A DNA stretch of 64,000 nucleotides from Rhizobium croatiense (GTDB lineage Bacteria; Pseudomonadota; Alphaproteobacteria; Rhizobiales; Rhizobiaceae), in NCBI RefSeq assembly GCF_019793465.1, contig NZ_JAILYJ010000004.1, positions 186,001 through 250,000 of the forward strand, given 5' to 3'. The stretch's first letter is position 1. Each line of letters begins with the position of its first letter. The position numbers and the translations under genes are program-made. Below are positions 42,445 to 51,820 of this stretch, piece after piece. Below the pieces are notes generated by a model, which worked only from the letters and a program-made list of their open reading frames with translations, ran no database searches and was not told the DNA's origin.

Positions 42445-43539
42445 ATGCCGATCAGCCACGCACGCCGCCTGCTGCGCGATGCCGGCCTGCCGAAATGGGC
42501 GCTGTTGCTGGCGCTCTCGACCGCCTTCACCGTCTTCCTCGAACTCTTTGCGCTGCCCGCCTCGTTGCTGATCGGACCGATGGTCGCGGCCATCGTGCTG
42601 GCGCTGACCGTCGGCAAGGGAAAGCTTCGCGTCCCGCTCTGGCCGCTGCAACTCGGCCAGGTGCTCGTCGGCCTGATGATGGCGCGCACCATCACCCCTG
42701 ATATTCTCGGCACCATGGCGAAGGATGCGCCGCTCTTCCTGCTGTTCATCTTCTCCGTCATTGCTATTGCCACTGGTCTCGGCTGGCTCCTGACGCGGTG
42801 GCAGGTGCTGCCCGGAACGACCGCCGTCTGGGGCTCCTCGCCGGGCGGCGCCTCGGCGATGGTCATCATGTCGGAAGCCTATGGCGCCGATGCCCGGCTC
42901 GTCGCCTTCATGCAGTATCTGCGTGTCGTCTTCGTCGCCGTCGGCGCCTCGGTGATTTCACGCCTGTGGGTGGCCGCCGACGGCGCCGAGCCGCCGCCGC
43001 TCATCCTCTTTCCCGAAGTCGACTGGCCTGCCCTTGCAGCGACGATGGCCTTTGCCGTCCTCTGTGCCTATACCGTGCGGCGCCTGCGCATCCAGGGCGG
43101 GATGATCATCGTGCCGCTCTTTCTCGGCGCCTTCCTGCAAGGCATCGGCCTGATGAAGATCGAGCTGCCAATGTGGCTGCTCGCCATCGCCTATGCGCTC
43201 GTCGGCTGGAGCATCGGCCTGCGCTTCACCCGGTCGATCCTTGAGCACGTGGCGCGCGCCCTGCCGCGAGTGTCGGCCTGCATCGTGCTGCTGATGGCGC
43301 TTTGCGGCTGCATGGCGGCCGCCCTTCACGTCTTCGCCGGCATCGATCCGCTGACGGCCTATCTCGCCACCAGCCCCGGCGGCGCCGATTCCGTCGCCAT
43401 CATCGCCGCCTCTAGCAATGTCGACGTGCCCTTCGTGATGGCGATGCAAACCGGCCGTTTCCTCGTCATCCTGCTGATCGGCCCGACGCTTGCCCGCTTC
43501 ATCGCCCGCCGCTCCGGTCTTGCGGAAAATCCCGTTTGA
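42445..43539 (+). CDS. AbrB-family (PF05145-type) membrane protein
   Basis: This is a 364-residue polytopic protein with about ten hydrophobic helices arranged as two repeated halves, each carrying a GS(S)PGG-like motif: WGSSPGGASAMVIMSEAYGAD near 130 and LATSPGGADSVAIIAASSNVD near 310. Proteins of this group are sometimes labelled ammonia monooxygenase or AbrB regulators, but the sequence is clearly a membrane transporter-like protein. Role unknown. The 233 bp before it hold no recognisable feature. Confidence 0.82.
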   Translation: MPISHARRLLRDAGLPKWALLLALSTAFTVFLELFALPASLLIGPMVAAIVLALTVGKGKLRVPLWPLQLGQVLVGLMMARTITPDILGTMAKDAPLFLLFIFSVIAIATGLGWLLTRWQVLPGTTAVWGSSPGGASAMVIMSEAYGADARLVAFMQYLRVVFVAVGASVISRLWVAADGAEPPPLILFPEVDWPALAATMAFAVLCAYTVRRLRIQGGMIIVPLFLGAFLQGIGLMKIELPMWLLAIAYALVGWSIGLRFTRSILEHVARALPRVSACIVLLMALCGCMAAALHVFAGIDPLTAYLATSPGGADSVAIIAASSNVDVPFVMAMQTGRFLVILLIGPTLARFIARRSGLAENPV

Positions 43540-43557
43540 AGCGCCCTCAACGTGTGC

Positions 43558-44427
43558 CTAGCTGCCCGGATTGCGCGCCAGCGCCGCCCACTGCCCGGGC
43601 GTCATGCCGTAGGCCTTCTTGAAGTGGCGGTTGAGATGGCTCTGGTCGGCAAAGCCGGTCGCCGCTGCCGTGTCCGAAATGCCCTCACCCGCGCCGATCA
43701 TGGCGCGGGCCCGCTGCAGCCGCCGCATTAGGAGGTAGCGATGCGGGCTCGTGGCGAAGGCCGCCCGGAAGTGCCGCGATAGCGCAAAACGATCGAGCCC
43801 GGTGACCGCTTCCAGTTCGCCGGAATGAACCGGCCGTGTGGCATGCGCTTCAAGATAATCGCGCGCCGCCCGTGTCTGCCGCCAGGCGACCGCTCCGAGC
43901 GGCCGGCGCGGCAAGCGCGCGTGCCGCGACAAACCGCCCGTCACCCGCGACACGAAATCATCGACGAAGAGCTCGTCCAGTTCGCGGTCGAGTTCGCCGA
44001 GAGCGGCAAGCAGCACGCCTGCCAGCGCCGGATCGCCGATGACCGGTTCATCGACGAACGGCAGCCCAAGGCCTTCCGCCTCCAGGCATTCGAGCAGCAG
44101 CGCCGGCTCCAGATAAAGCATGCGGTATTGCAGCCCGTCCTCCGTTCCCGCCCCGCCGTCGTGTTCCTCGTCGGGGTGCAGCACGATCACCTGCCCCGGC
44201 AGGCTGAAGCGCCGCTCGCCGCGATAGCGAAAGGTCTGCACGCCTTTCACGGTGACGCCGAGTGCATAGGTGTCGTGCCGGTGCGGCTCGAACGCATTGC
44301 CGGAGAATTGCGCGCCGATGCGCTCGATGCCGGGAAAGGCCGGCGCCGTCAGAATGCCGTTGCCGGATGGCCCCGTGCACAAACGTTCAAGACCTTCGAA
44401 GACCTGCGGATATAAATCCTGGCTCAA
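43558..44427 (-). CDS. AraC-family transcriptional regulator
   Basis: This is a 289-residue regulator with an N-terminal cupin-like sensor domain (HRHDTYALGVTVKGVQTFRYRGE, residues ~45-75). A C-terminal double helix-turn-helix follows (GLDRFALSRHFRAAFATSPHRYLLMRRLQRARAMI). It most resembles AraC regulators paired with LysE or DUF2000 genes. The start is TTG at 44427; upstream frames are blocked. The divergent DUF2000 gene lies 44 bp away and is the probable target. Confidence 0.87.
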   Translation of the reverse strand: MSQDLYPQVFEGLERLCTGPSGNGILTAPAFPGIERIGAQFSGNAFEPHRHDTYALGVTVKGVQTFRYRGERRFSLPGQVIVLHPDEEHDGGAGTEDGLQYRMLYLEPALLLECLEAEGLGLPFVDEPVIGDPALAGVLLAALGELDRELDELFVDDFVSRVTGGLSRHARLPRRPLGAVAWRQTRAARDYLEAHATRPVHSGELEAVTGLDRFALSRHFRAAFATSPHRYLLMRRLQRARAMIGAGEGISDTAAATGFADQSHLNRHFKKAYGMTPGQWAALARNPGS

Positions 44428-44471
44428 TGCCCTCGATACTCCTATTCCATGCAGAGGTGAAAGACTGTCCG

Positions 44472-44879
44472 ATGTTTGATACCAAAATCGCCGTTGTTCT
44501 GCGAAACAATCTTGCCGCCTGGCAGAAGCTGAACGTCACCGCCTTCCTGATGACCGGCGTCGCCCGCGGGCATCCCGAGATCATCGGCGAGCCCTACCGC
44601 GACCGTGCCGGCAACATCTACAACCCCTTGTCGATCCAGCCGATCATCGTGCTTTCCGCCGACGAGGCGACGATGTCGGCAATCCACCGCCGCGCGCTGG
44701 AACGGGATGTCACCGCCTCGCTCTTTATCGAGGAGATGTTCGCGACCGGTCACGACGCCGCCAATCGCGCCGTCTTCGCCGAATATGCGCCCGACGATGC
44801 CAAGGTCGTGGGCATCGCGCTGCGCGCCGAAAAGAAGATCGTCGACAAGGTCACCAAGGGCGCGACGATGCAGCATTGA
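44472..44879 (+). CDS. DUF2000-family protein
   Basis: This is a 135-residue protein opening MFDTKIAVVLRNNLAAWQKLNVTAFLMTG and continuing through GRAGNIYNPL-like and PIIVLSADEATMSAIHRRAL segments, the pattern of DUF2000. The fold is related to peptidyl-tRNA hydrolase II, but its activity is unknown. Bacterial members usually neighbour an AraC regulator, as here. ATG at 44472 gives the family N-terminus. Confidence 0.82.
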   Translation: MFDTKIAVVLRNNLAAWQKLNVTAFLMTGVARGHPEIIGEPYRDRAGNIYNPLSIQPIIVLSADEATMSAIHRRALERDVTASLFIEEMFATGHDAANRAVFAEYAPDDAKVVGIALRAEKKIVDKVTKGATMQH

Positions 44880-44954
44880 ACACATGTCTGTGGGCCCGGG
44901 ACTAGATACGAATGAAGCAACGACGTAAGGCACGTTGACGCTTTAACAGAAAGA

Positions 44955-44973
44955 GGCCGGGAGCGACCCGGCC
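44955..44973 (-). terminator. Rho-independent terminator after the OmpA-type lipoprotein gene
   Basis: GGCCGGG-N5-CCCGGCC forms a 7-bp stem. On the minus strand it is followed by TCTTTCT, 26 bp beyond the lipoprotein stop. The plus-strand side (CTTTC) is weaker, so it mainly serves the minus strand. Confidence 0.8.
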
Positions 44974-44998
44974 TTTCGTATACTCTGTCGAAACAGGC

Positions 44999-45664
44999 TC
45001 AGCCCTGGGTGATCGGCGCGATCTGGATTTCGACGCGGCGGTTCTGGGCGCGGCCCGCCTCGCTTGCATTGGAGGCGACCGGCTGGGAGGGGCCGAAGCC
45101 GACGGCGGAGACGCGGCGCTGGTCGATGCCCTGACCGCCGAGATAATCGGCGACCGAAAGCGCACGGCGCTGCGACAGATCCTGATTGTGCTGCAGGCTG
45201 CCGGTCGAATCGGTATGGCCGTTGACGTCGATCAGCGTCCGGTTGAACTTGCGCAGCACGATCGCCACCGAATTCAGCGTCGGATAGAAGCCCGGCTTCA
45301 CCGCATCCTGGTCGACGTCGAAGGTGATATTCGAGGGCATGTTGAGAATGATGTTGTCGCCGTTGCGGGTTACCGAAATGCCGGTGCCTTCGAGCTGGGC
45401 GCGAAGTTCGGCTTCCTGCTGGTCCATGTAATTACCGATGGCTCCGCCGGCGAGAGCGCCGATACCGGCGCCGATCAGCGCCGCATTGCGCTTGCCGTGC
45501 CCGCCGCCGCCGACGGCGACGCCGACGAGAGCTCCGCCGAGCGCGCCGAGCGCTGCGCCGCCCGCGGTGTTGGAAACCTTCTGTTCACCGGTATAGGGAT
45601 CGGTCGTCGTGCAGGCGCTGAGATAGCTTGCTGCGACAGCCAGAAGTATGAATTTCTTGATCAT
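44999..45664 (-). CDS. OmpA-family lipoprotein (YiaD-like)
   Basis: This is a 221-residue outer-membrane lipoprotein with a lipobox LSAC (Cys18). A glycine-zipper region at ~33-82 (GGAALGALGGALVGVAVGGG) is followed by an OmpA peptidoglycan-binding domain (~110-215) with NGHTDSTGSLQHNQDLSQRRA and RRVEIQI. It anchors the outer membrane to the cell wall and may respond to envelope stress. A GGAAC-N16-CGTA promoter-like sequence lies upstream (45713-45737). Confidence 0.92.
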   Translation of the reverse strand: MIKKFILLAVAASYLSACTTTDPYTGEQKVSNTAGGAALGALGGALVGVAVGGGGHGKRNAALIGAGIGALAGGAIGNYMDQQEAELRAQLEGTGISVTRNGDNIILNMPSNITFDVDQDAVKPGFYPTLNSVAIVLRKFNRTLIDVNGHTDSTGSLQHNQDLSQRRALSVADYLGGQGIDQRRVSAVGFGPSQPVASNASEAGRAQNRRVEIQIAPITQG

Positions 45665-45712
45665 GGACAGGACGGTCTCCGTTCAAAGCTGATGCGAGCA
45701 AATGGCAAGGAT

Positions 45713-45737
45713 TACGGCAAGAAAATGAAGAGGTTCC
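45713..45737 (-). promoter_or_regulatory. Weak EcfG-like promoter of the lipoprotein gene
   Basis: On the minus strand GGAAC and CGTA are 16 bp apart, about 50 bp before the start codon. The EcfG consensus is GGAAC-N16-17-CGTT, so one of nine positions differs. A chance match is possible. Confidence 0.35.
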
Positions 45738-45848
45738 CTTGATAGGGGAATTTCAGGCGCGGAAATAGCAGCCATGTTGCTTGAATGCGCGGATATCACC
45801 AGTTTTAGCAACTCGATCACGCTGACGGGCAGCAGTCGCGACGATCAG

Positions 45849-45895
45849 CCCTCATGGTGAGGAGGCCCGCAGGGCCGTCTCGAACCAGAGGCCGG
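45849..45895. repeat. Degenerate alphaproteobacterial palindromic repeat
   Basis: The stretch CCTCATGGTGAGGAGGCCCG, then CAGGGCCGTCTCGAACCAGAGGCC, resembles the common rhizobial repeat built on CCTCATCCTGAGGAGG and GCCGTCTCGAAGGATGAGG, but with several mismatches. It lies in the gap between the lipoprotein and flagellin genes, which holds nothing else recognisable. Confidence 0.5.
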
Positions 45896-45915
45896 GTGGC
45901 TGGGTGATCGCACCT

Positions 45916-46914
45916 TTAGAAATTCTGGAATAGCTGCCGCACCGTATCGTAGGTCGCGTTGGCGATGTTCAGCGACTGCAAGCCGAGCTGCTGCTGCGTC
46001 TGTAATGCCTTGAGCTTGCTGGCCTCCTCCTCCATGTCGGCATCGACCAGCCGGCCGATACCGGCTGTGATGTTGTCGTGCAGTTTGGCGGCGAAATCGT
46101 TTTGCAGCTCGATGCGTTTTTCCAGCGCGCCGAAGGCCGAGCCCACCGTCGTCAGCTGCGTCAGCGCCGCATCGACGACACTGATCATCTCGCCGATTTG
46201 CCCCTGCGTCGTCGCGGCCGATAGCGAAATGACGACCTGCCCGGTGGTGGTGCCGTTCTTGCTGGTCATCAGCACGTAATTCTGCGAGGTCCCGAGCTCG
46301 CTGGCGAAATGGGCCGAGGTCAGTACGCCGTATTCGCCGGAGCCGGTCGCCCGGTCATCGATAAGATAGCGCGCATCCTTGGAGCTCGTGGCGCCAACCG
46401 GCGTATTGTCGATATGGTAGCTCAGCATGCCGACTGAAATCGTGCCGTCGGCATTGCGGATAAAGGAGGCCGGAATTTGCCGCGGTTGCGTCGGCGTGGC
46501 GTCGTTGTTGAGGACGACCCAGTTGTCGCTGTTGAAGGTCGCCGATTCAGAGACGCTACGCAGTTGCTCCTGCAGTTGCTTGAGCTCTTCGTTGATCTTC
46601 GTCTTGTCGACCCCGTCCTCGGTCGCGGCGACCAGCTTCGCCTTAATTTCCGACACGACGTCGACGACGTTCTGGACGCCGGTATAGGCGGTTCCCATCG
46701 TCGCCGCCGCCATGCCGAGCGCATCCTGGACCGCCGAAATCGCCTTGTTGTCGGTCCGCGCGGTGGTGGCGATCGACCAGTAAACCGCATTGTCGGCCGC
46801 TTTCGCGACACGCATGCCCGTCGTGATGTGGTTCTGCGTGACCGTCATATTGCGGTTGATATCGCGCAGCACATGGAGCGCCGCATCGATGGAGACGCGC
46901 TGATAAATACTCAC
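45916..46914 (-). CDS. Flagellin, orphan copy
   Basis: This is a 332-residue flagellin. The N-terminal D0/D1 region (LRDINRNMTVTQNHITTGMRVAKAADNAVYWSIATT) and the C-terminal D0 region (LQSLNIANATYDTVRQLFQNF) are clear; the middle domain is short. No other flagellar genes lie nearby, so this is an orphan flagellin outside the main motility cluster, as known for some Rhizobium paralogues. The start is GTG at 46914 with TGGAG upstream. The opening VSIYQRVSIDAALHVL differs from the usual MTSILTN-type start, so it may be a minor or specialised filament component. Confidence 0.85.
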   Translation of the reverse strand: MSIYQRVSIDAALHVLRDINRNMTVTQNHITTGMRVAKAADNAVYWSIATTARTDNKAISAVQDALGMAAATMGTAYTGVQNVVDVVSEIKAKLVAATEDGVDKTKINEELKQLQEQLRSVSESATFNSDNWVVLNNDATPTQPRQIPASFIRNADGTISVGMLSYHIDNTPVGATSSKDARYLIDDRATGSGEYGVLTSAHFASELGTSQNYVLMTSKNGTTTGQVVISLSAATTQGQIGEMISVVDAALTQLTTVGSAFGALEKRIELQNDFAAKLHDNITAGIGRLVDADMEEEASKLKALQTQQQLGLQSLNIANATYDTVRQLFQNF

Positions 46915-47133
46915 GGGAACTAAACTCCAAAAACACAACAGAACGCAACTGAACCAAGAATGAACCATCCGCGCGGACACTCATGTCCGGGGTCGCTGAA
47001 TCCAGCGCGTTGCGGCCTTCGAGAAACGGAGAAGACCAGTTGGTTCCTGGTCACGATCATTGCCGCTTATGCTTAACAAACGGCTAATCTTCAGGCGAAA
47101 TTTATCTTATTTGGCAAGGCTTGATATACCATA

Positions 47134-47164
47134 AGAAACCCCGCGGAATGGGAATCCGGCGGGG
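47134..47164 (-). terminator. Terminator after the RND transporter gene
   Basis: On the minus strand CCCCGC and GCGGGG arms with an inner CGGA/TTCC pairing are followed by TTTCTT, 22 bp beyond the RND stop. The imperfect stem makes it moderately strong. Confidence 0.65.
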
Positions 47165-47185
47165 GGATTCAGTCTGATGCAAGCC

Positions 47186-50100
47186 TCATTCTGCGGCTTG
47201 CAGTTGCTCTTCGTCTGGTGCGGCGCGAGGCCGGGTAGCGATCGCCATCTCCTCGTGCAGGCGCGCTTCTTCATGGGCGTGCGGCTTGGCAAAACGAGCG
47301 AGCAGCAGATAGGCGACCGGGGTGATGAACAGCGTCACCAAGGTCGCGAAGCCGAGGCCGCCGACGATCACCCAGCCGAGCGCTACGCGCGCTTCCGCAC
47401 CGGCGCCATGGGCAAAGACCAGCGGCACGCCGCCAAGAATGGTGGCGATCATCGTCATCATGACAGGGCGCAGGCGCAGCGCGCAGGCTTTCTCGATCGA
47501 CGCGCGCACGTCCTCGCCTCGATCGCGCAACTGATTGGCGAATTCGACGATCAGAATGCCGTTCTTCGCCATGACGCCCACCAGCAGCACCAGGCCGATC
47601 TGGCTGTAGATGTTGAGGCTGGAGCCGGTGATAACGAGCGCGAAGACGGCGCAGGCAAGGCCGAGCGGCACCGTCGACATGATGATCAGCGACGACAATA
47701 CGCTTTCGAACTGCGCCGCCAGCACCAGGAAGATGATGACGATGGCAAAGCCGAAGGTCAGCGCCATGCCGTTCGAGTTCTCTTCCAGCGTCGCGGCTTC
47801 GGCAAGCGGCAGCAGGCGCGCACCCGGCGGCAGCAGCGGCTCGGCGAGTTCGGTCACCTGCTTGACGGCATCGCCGAGCGACATGTTGTTCTTGAGCCCG
47901 GCGGTGATCGCCACGGAAGCAAGCTGCTGCTCGCGGTTCAGCTGCGGCGCGACCGAGCCCTCCTTCATCGTCGCGATGACCGACATCGGCACGATCTTGC
48001 CGTCGCCGGTCTTCAGGAATACGTTTTCGAGGTCGGTCGGATCGTCGATCGGCCGCGTCGTCGAGGTCAGAAGCACAGGATAGGATTCGCCGTCGACGAA
48101 AACGTCGACCACCGAGCGTCCTTCGAGCAGCGACTGGATAGCCGTCGAAAGCCCCGTAATGTCGATGCCGAGATCCGAGGCACGCTCGCGGTCGATCGCC
48201 ACCGACACCTGCGCCTGGCTGGGTTCGTTGGTCAGGCGCGGCGTATCATATTGGCCGGTGGCTTCGAGCGCCTGCACCAGCTTGGCGGCCGCCGCCGTCA
48301 GCGCCTGGTGATCATTGCCGACCAGCGCCATCTGCACGCCGCTGCCGGCGCCGCGGATACGCAGGCTGTTGGAGGAGATCGCGTTGCCGCGCAGCGCCGG
48401 CACCTTCGCCGCCGCCTGGTTGATGTCGGCGACGATCTCGGCCTGAGTCCGGTGGCGTTCACCCCACGGGGCAAGTGTCAGCACCATGAAACCGCTGTTC
48501 AGCGAGCCGCCCTGGCCGGAGATCGAGAAGACGTTGCGGATGTCGCCGCTGTCGACCTGCGGCTGCAGATATTCCTCGACGAGCTGCATCTTGTCGCGGG
48601 TATATTCGAGGCTCGATCCCTGCGGCGTCGTCAGCCGCATCATCACCATCGACCGGTTCTCTTCCGGCGTCAGCTCGCTCTTGACCGTGGAAAAGGCGAT
48701 GACCGCTGTACCGGCAAAGATCACCGAGAACAGGATGACGACCATGGGCGCGTTGAGACAGCCATGCAGCGCCCATTTATAGAGACGGGCGAGCGCGCCT
48801 CCGAAACGGCCGAGCGCACCGTGATCCTCGATCATCGGCTTCGTCAGCATGCGTGAAGCCAGCATCGGGCAGAGCGTCAGCGCCACGATCGATGACAGCC
48901 CGACCGAGAAGGCGAGCACGAAGCCGAATTCGCGGAACAGGCCGCCGACCTGTCCGGGCAGGAAGGAGAGCGGAATGAACACCGCCGCCAGCGTCGCGGT
49001 CGTGGCGACGACGGCGAAGAACACCTCGCGCGTGCCGAGCACCGCTGCCGCCCGCGGCCCCATGCCCTCGGCGCGGCGGCGCACGATGTTTTCGAGCACC
49101 ACGATCGCGTCGTCGACGACGAGGCCGGTCGCCAGCACGATGGCAAGCAGCGTCAGGATGTTGATCGAGAAGCCGACCATGTAGATCGCCGCCAGCGTCC
49201 CGATCAGCGCCACCGGCATGCTGACCGCCGGGATCAGCGTCGCCCGCCAGTCGCGCAGGAAGAGATAGATGACAGCGGTGACGATGACGGCGGCAAGTAC
49301 CAATGCCAGCACCACCTCATGGATCGCGCCCTGGATGAAGACGGCGTCGTCGCTGGTAATGGCGATCGTCGTTCCCTCAGGCAGCGTATTCGACAATTGC
49401 TCGACGGCGGCCTTGATGCCGGTCGAGATGTTCAGCGTGTTCGACTGCGCCTGGCGGATGATGCCGAGGCCGATGCCGGGCTTGCCGTTGGAACGCAGCG
49501 CAGTATCCCCGTCGCGGGGCCCAAGCGTCACCGTCGCGACGTCGCCGAGGCGGACACGGTCCTGCAGCATGACGTTGGAAAAATCGGCCGGCGTCTGCAG
49601 ATTGGCGGTGGCGCGCACGACGATATCCTGCGTCGGGCTCTTCAGCGAGCCGGCCGGCACATCGAGCGCGGCATTGTCGAGCGCCTTCGTCAGGTCGCCG
49701 ATCGTCAATCCGCGGCTTGCCAGCGCGCCCTGGTCGACATCGACACGGAAAACCTTCTCCTGATCGCCATATTCCTCGACATCGGCCACGCCGTCGACGG
49801 AGGCCAGCCGATCGATCACCTCGTTCTCGACGAGCAGCGTAAGGTCGTCCATGTTGAGGTTGGTGGAAGTGACGGCTAGGCGCATGATCGCCGAGGAGTC
49901 CGAATCCGCCTTGACGATCTGCGGCGCATCCGCCTCGTCGGGCAGATTCTGGGTGATGCGGCCGATCGCATCGCGCACGTCGTTGGCGGCGACTGCGAGA
50001 TCGATCGCATCGGAAAATTCGAGCGTCACCCGGCTCTGGCCGAAGGAAGAGGTCGACGAAATCGATTTCAGGCCGCTGACGCGGGCAACCGCCCCCTCGA

Positions 50101-50341
50101 TCACCTTGGTCAATTCCTGGTCGATCGTCTGCGGCGATGCACCGTCGAAAGTGGTGCGCACGGTGACGACGGGACGGTCGACATCCGGCAGCTCGCGCAC
50201 CTCGACGCCGAAATAGGCGGCAAGGCCGGCGACGACCATCAGCGTGTTGAACACCAGCGCCAGAATCGGCCGGCGAACGAAAAGCGCGGTGAAGCTCTGC
50301 TTGCCCGACGATCCGCCCGGATGAATCTCGGTCACGTTCAT
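47186..50341 (-). CDS. RND multidrug efflux permease (HAE1 type)
   Basis: This 1051-residue inner-membrane pump has twelve transmembrane helices and two large periplasmic loops. Landmarks are the N-terminal FVRRPILALVFNTLMVVAGLAAYFGVEVRELPDVD, the proton-relay helix with VLATGLVVDDAIVVLENIVRR, and SLNIYSQIGLVLLVGVMAKNGILIVEFANQ. It exports hydrophobic drugs or metabolites with its adaptor, encoded just upstream with a 4-bp ATGA overlap. No outer-membrane channel gene is adjacent, so it must use a shared TolC. The acidic C-terminal tail is short. Confidence 0.95.
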   Translation of the reverse strand: MNVTEIHPGGSSGKQSFTALFVRRPILALVFNTLMVVAGLAAYFGVEVRELPDVDRPVVTVRTTFDGASPQTIDQELTKVIEGAVARVSGLKSISSTSSFGQSRVTLEFSDAIDLAVAANDVRDAIGRITQNLPDEADAPQIVKADSDSSAIMRLAVTSTNLNMDDLTLLVENEVIDRLASVDGVADVEEYGDQEKVFRVDVDQGALASRGLTIGDLTKALDNAALDVPAGSLKSPTQDIVVRATANLQTPADFSNVMLQDRVRLGDVATVTLGPRDGDTALRSNGKPGIGLGIIRQAQSNTLNISTGIKAAVEQLSNTLPEGTTIAITSDDAVFIQGAIHEVVLALVLAAVIVTAVIYLFLRDWRATLIPAVSMPVALIGTLAAIYMVGFSINILTLLAIVLATGLVVDDAIVVLENIVRRRAEGMGPRAAAVLGTREVFFAVVATTATLAAVFIPLSFLPGQVGGLFREFGFVLAFSVGLSSIVALTLCPMLASRMLTKPMIEDHGALGRFGGALARLYKWALHGCLNAPMVVILFSVIFAGTAVIAFSTVKSELTPEENRSMVMMRLTTPQGSSLEYTRDKMQLVEEYLQPQVDSGDIRNVFSISGQGGSLNSGFMVLTLAPWGERHRTQAEIVADINQAAAKVPALRGNAISSNSLRIRGAGSGVQMALVGNDHQALTAAAAKLVQALEATGQYDTPRLTNEPSQAQVSVAIDRERASDLGIDITGLSTAIQSLLEGRSVVDVFVDGESYPVLLTSTTRPIDDPTDLENVFLKTGDGKIVPMSVIATMKEGSVAPQLNREQQLASVAITAGLKNNMSLGDAVKQVTELAEPLLPPGARLLPLAEAATLEENSNGMALTFGFAIVIIFLVLAAQFESVLSSLIIMSTVPLGLACAVFALVITGSSLNIYSQIGLVLLVGVMAKNGILIVEFANQLRDRGEDVRASIEKACALRLRPVMMTMIATILGGVPLVFAHGAGAEARVALGWVIVGGLGFATLVTLFITPVAYLLLARFAKPHAHEEARLHEEMAIATRPRAAPDEEQLQAAE

Positions 50342-51543
50342 TGGGTCGCGACCTCCCCGTTCGCGGCGACATCGGCACCGACACGCACCGCCCCGCCCTC
50401 ACGCACGCGCTGCAGGCCCTGCGTCACGATCTTGTCGCCATCCTTGAGGTCGGCCTTGACGAGAATGAAATCGGGATTGCGCTGCACGATGCTTACCCGC
50501 ACCTTGTGCGACTTGTCCTCGGTCACCTGCCAGACGAAGGATCCTTGCGAATCCCACTGTACGGACTGCGGATCGACCGCCGGATATTTGTCGCCGGGGA
50601 ATTTCATGCTGACGCTGAAAGACATGCCGGCGCGCAGCTCGTCCGACGAGTTGTCGATCCGGGCGCGCAGGCGCAGCGTGCGGCTCGCCGCATCGATGCG
50701 GTTGTCGACGGCCTCGATCACGCCTGAGAACACCTGCCCCGGCTTTGCCACCGACATCGCCTCGACCGGCTGGCCGACCGCAACCGTATTGGAGAAGCGC
50801 TCCGGCACCCAGAAATCGACGAGGATTTCCGAACGGTCGTCGAGGGTGACGATCGGCGTCGTCGTCGTGACGTTGTCTCCGATATTGACCGGCACGATGC
50901 CGACGATGCCGTCGATCGGCGCGATGATATTGCGCCGGGCGAGGTTGAGCTCGGCCGCCTGGAGCTGCAGGCGGGCGCCCTGCTCGGCGATCTCGGAATC
51001 GAAGACGTCCATGCGCGACACGCTCGACTTGATGTTGTGATAGAGATTGGATTTTTCGACGGCGGCCCTAACCGCCACATCCGCCTGGCCGCGGGCGATC
51101 ACCTGCTCCTCGCTGTCGAGCTTGGCCAGCACCTGGCCGGCCTTCACCCTGTCGCCCGACTTGATGAGAATCTCGCGAATAGTCCCGGATGCCTGTGGCG
51201 TCACGGCGACCGAACGGATCGCGTCACCTGTGCCGATGGCGTTCAGCCGATCGTTGACGACGCCCTGGACGACAGCCTCGGTCGCGACGAGAACCGCGCT
51301 GTTGCGCCCGCCGCCATTGCGGCGGTTCTGCCCCTGGCCCTGGCCACGGCGCTGGCTTTGCGCCCCGGCCGGAGCGCCGGCATCGGCCGTCTCTTCAGCC
51401 TTCGGCACAATCTTGGAAACGAGGCTCTCTGGAATGCCTGCATCGCGCATCATATCGCCGGCACCCGGCACAAAGAAAACCCATGCGGCAAAGCCGGCAA
51501 TAATGACGATGAGCGAAAGTATAAACTGCTTCCAAAAGGCCAT
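50338..51543 (-). CDS. RND efflux periplasmic adaptor (MFP)
   Basis: This is a 401-residue membrane-fusion protein. The N-terminal signal-anchor helix (residues ~4-25) precedes a low-complexity Gly/Gln/Arg/Asn stretch (QRRGQGQGQNRRNGGG, ~63-78). A lipoyl/hairpin region follows with VKAGQVLAKLDSEEQVIARGQADVAV, then a beta-barrel with APIDGIVGIVPVNIGDNV. It links the RND pump to an outer-membrane channel. No regulator is next to the operon; the 277 bp upstream hold no clear operator. Confidence 0.94.
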   Translation of the reverse strand: MAFWKQFILSLIVIIAGFAAWVFFVPGAGDMMRDAGIPESLVSKIVPKAEETADAGAPAGAQSQRRGQGQGQNRRNGGGRNSAVLVATEAVVQGVVNDRLNAIGTGDAIRSVAVTPQASGTIREILIKSGDRVKAGQVLAKLDSEEQVIARGQADVAVRAAVEKSNLYHNIKSSVSRMDVFDSEIAEQGARLQLQAAELNLARRNIIAPIDGIVGIVPVNIGDNVTTTTPIVTLDDRSEILVDFWVPERFSNTVAVGQPVEAMSVAKPGQVFSGVIEAVDNRIDAASRTLRLRARIDNSSDELRAGMSFSVSMKFPGDKYPAVDPQSVQWDSQGSFVWQVTEDKSHKVRVSIVQRNPDFILVKADLKDGDKIVTQGLQRVREGGAVRVGADVAANGEVATQ

Positions 51544-51820
51544 TCACGTCTCCGGAGGGACTCGAGGTTGAACCAGGGTCGGTCGAAAGAGGCGCTGTGG
51601 GATCGACGTCCCTCAGGGATCAAGAACCCCTGTTGATGCGACAATATCGCGCGTTTACAGCTTAACGGCAAGCATAAGCACCCGGCATTACCGATTTGTA
51701 ATATCTGCAAAGAATGGAAATAACGCGGACGCTCACTTTTGCTTGAACGAAGATCGCAAACGTCTTGACGAAGCCGGTTTCGAGGCAAGATTGCTCGGCA
51801 AAACCAGTGACAGTGAATGT

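Noticed and set aside
47177-48856. 559-codon plus-strand frame opposite the RND pump
   Set aside because: Arg/Asp/His-rich shadow of a membrane protein; no domain and no ribosome-binding site.
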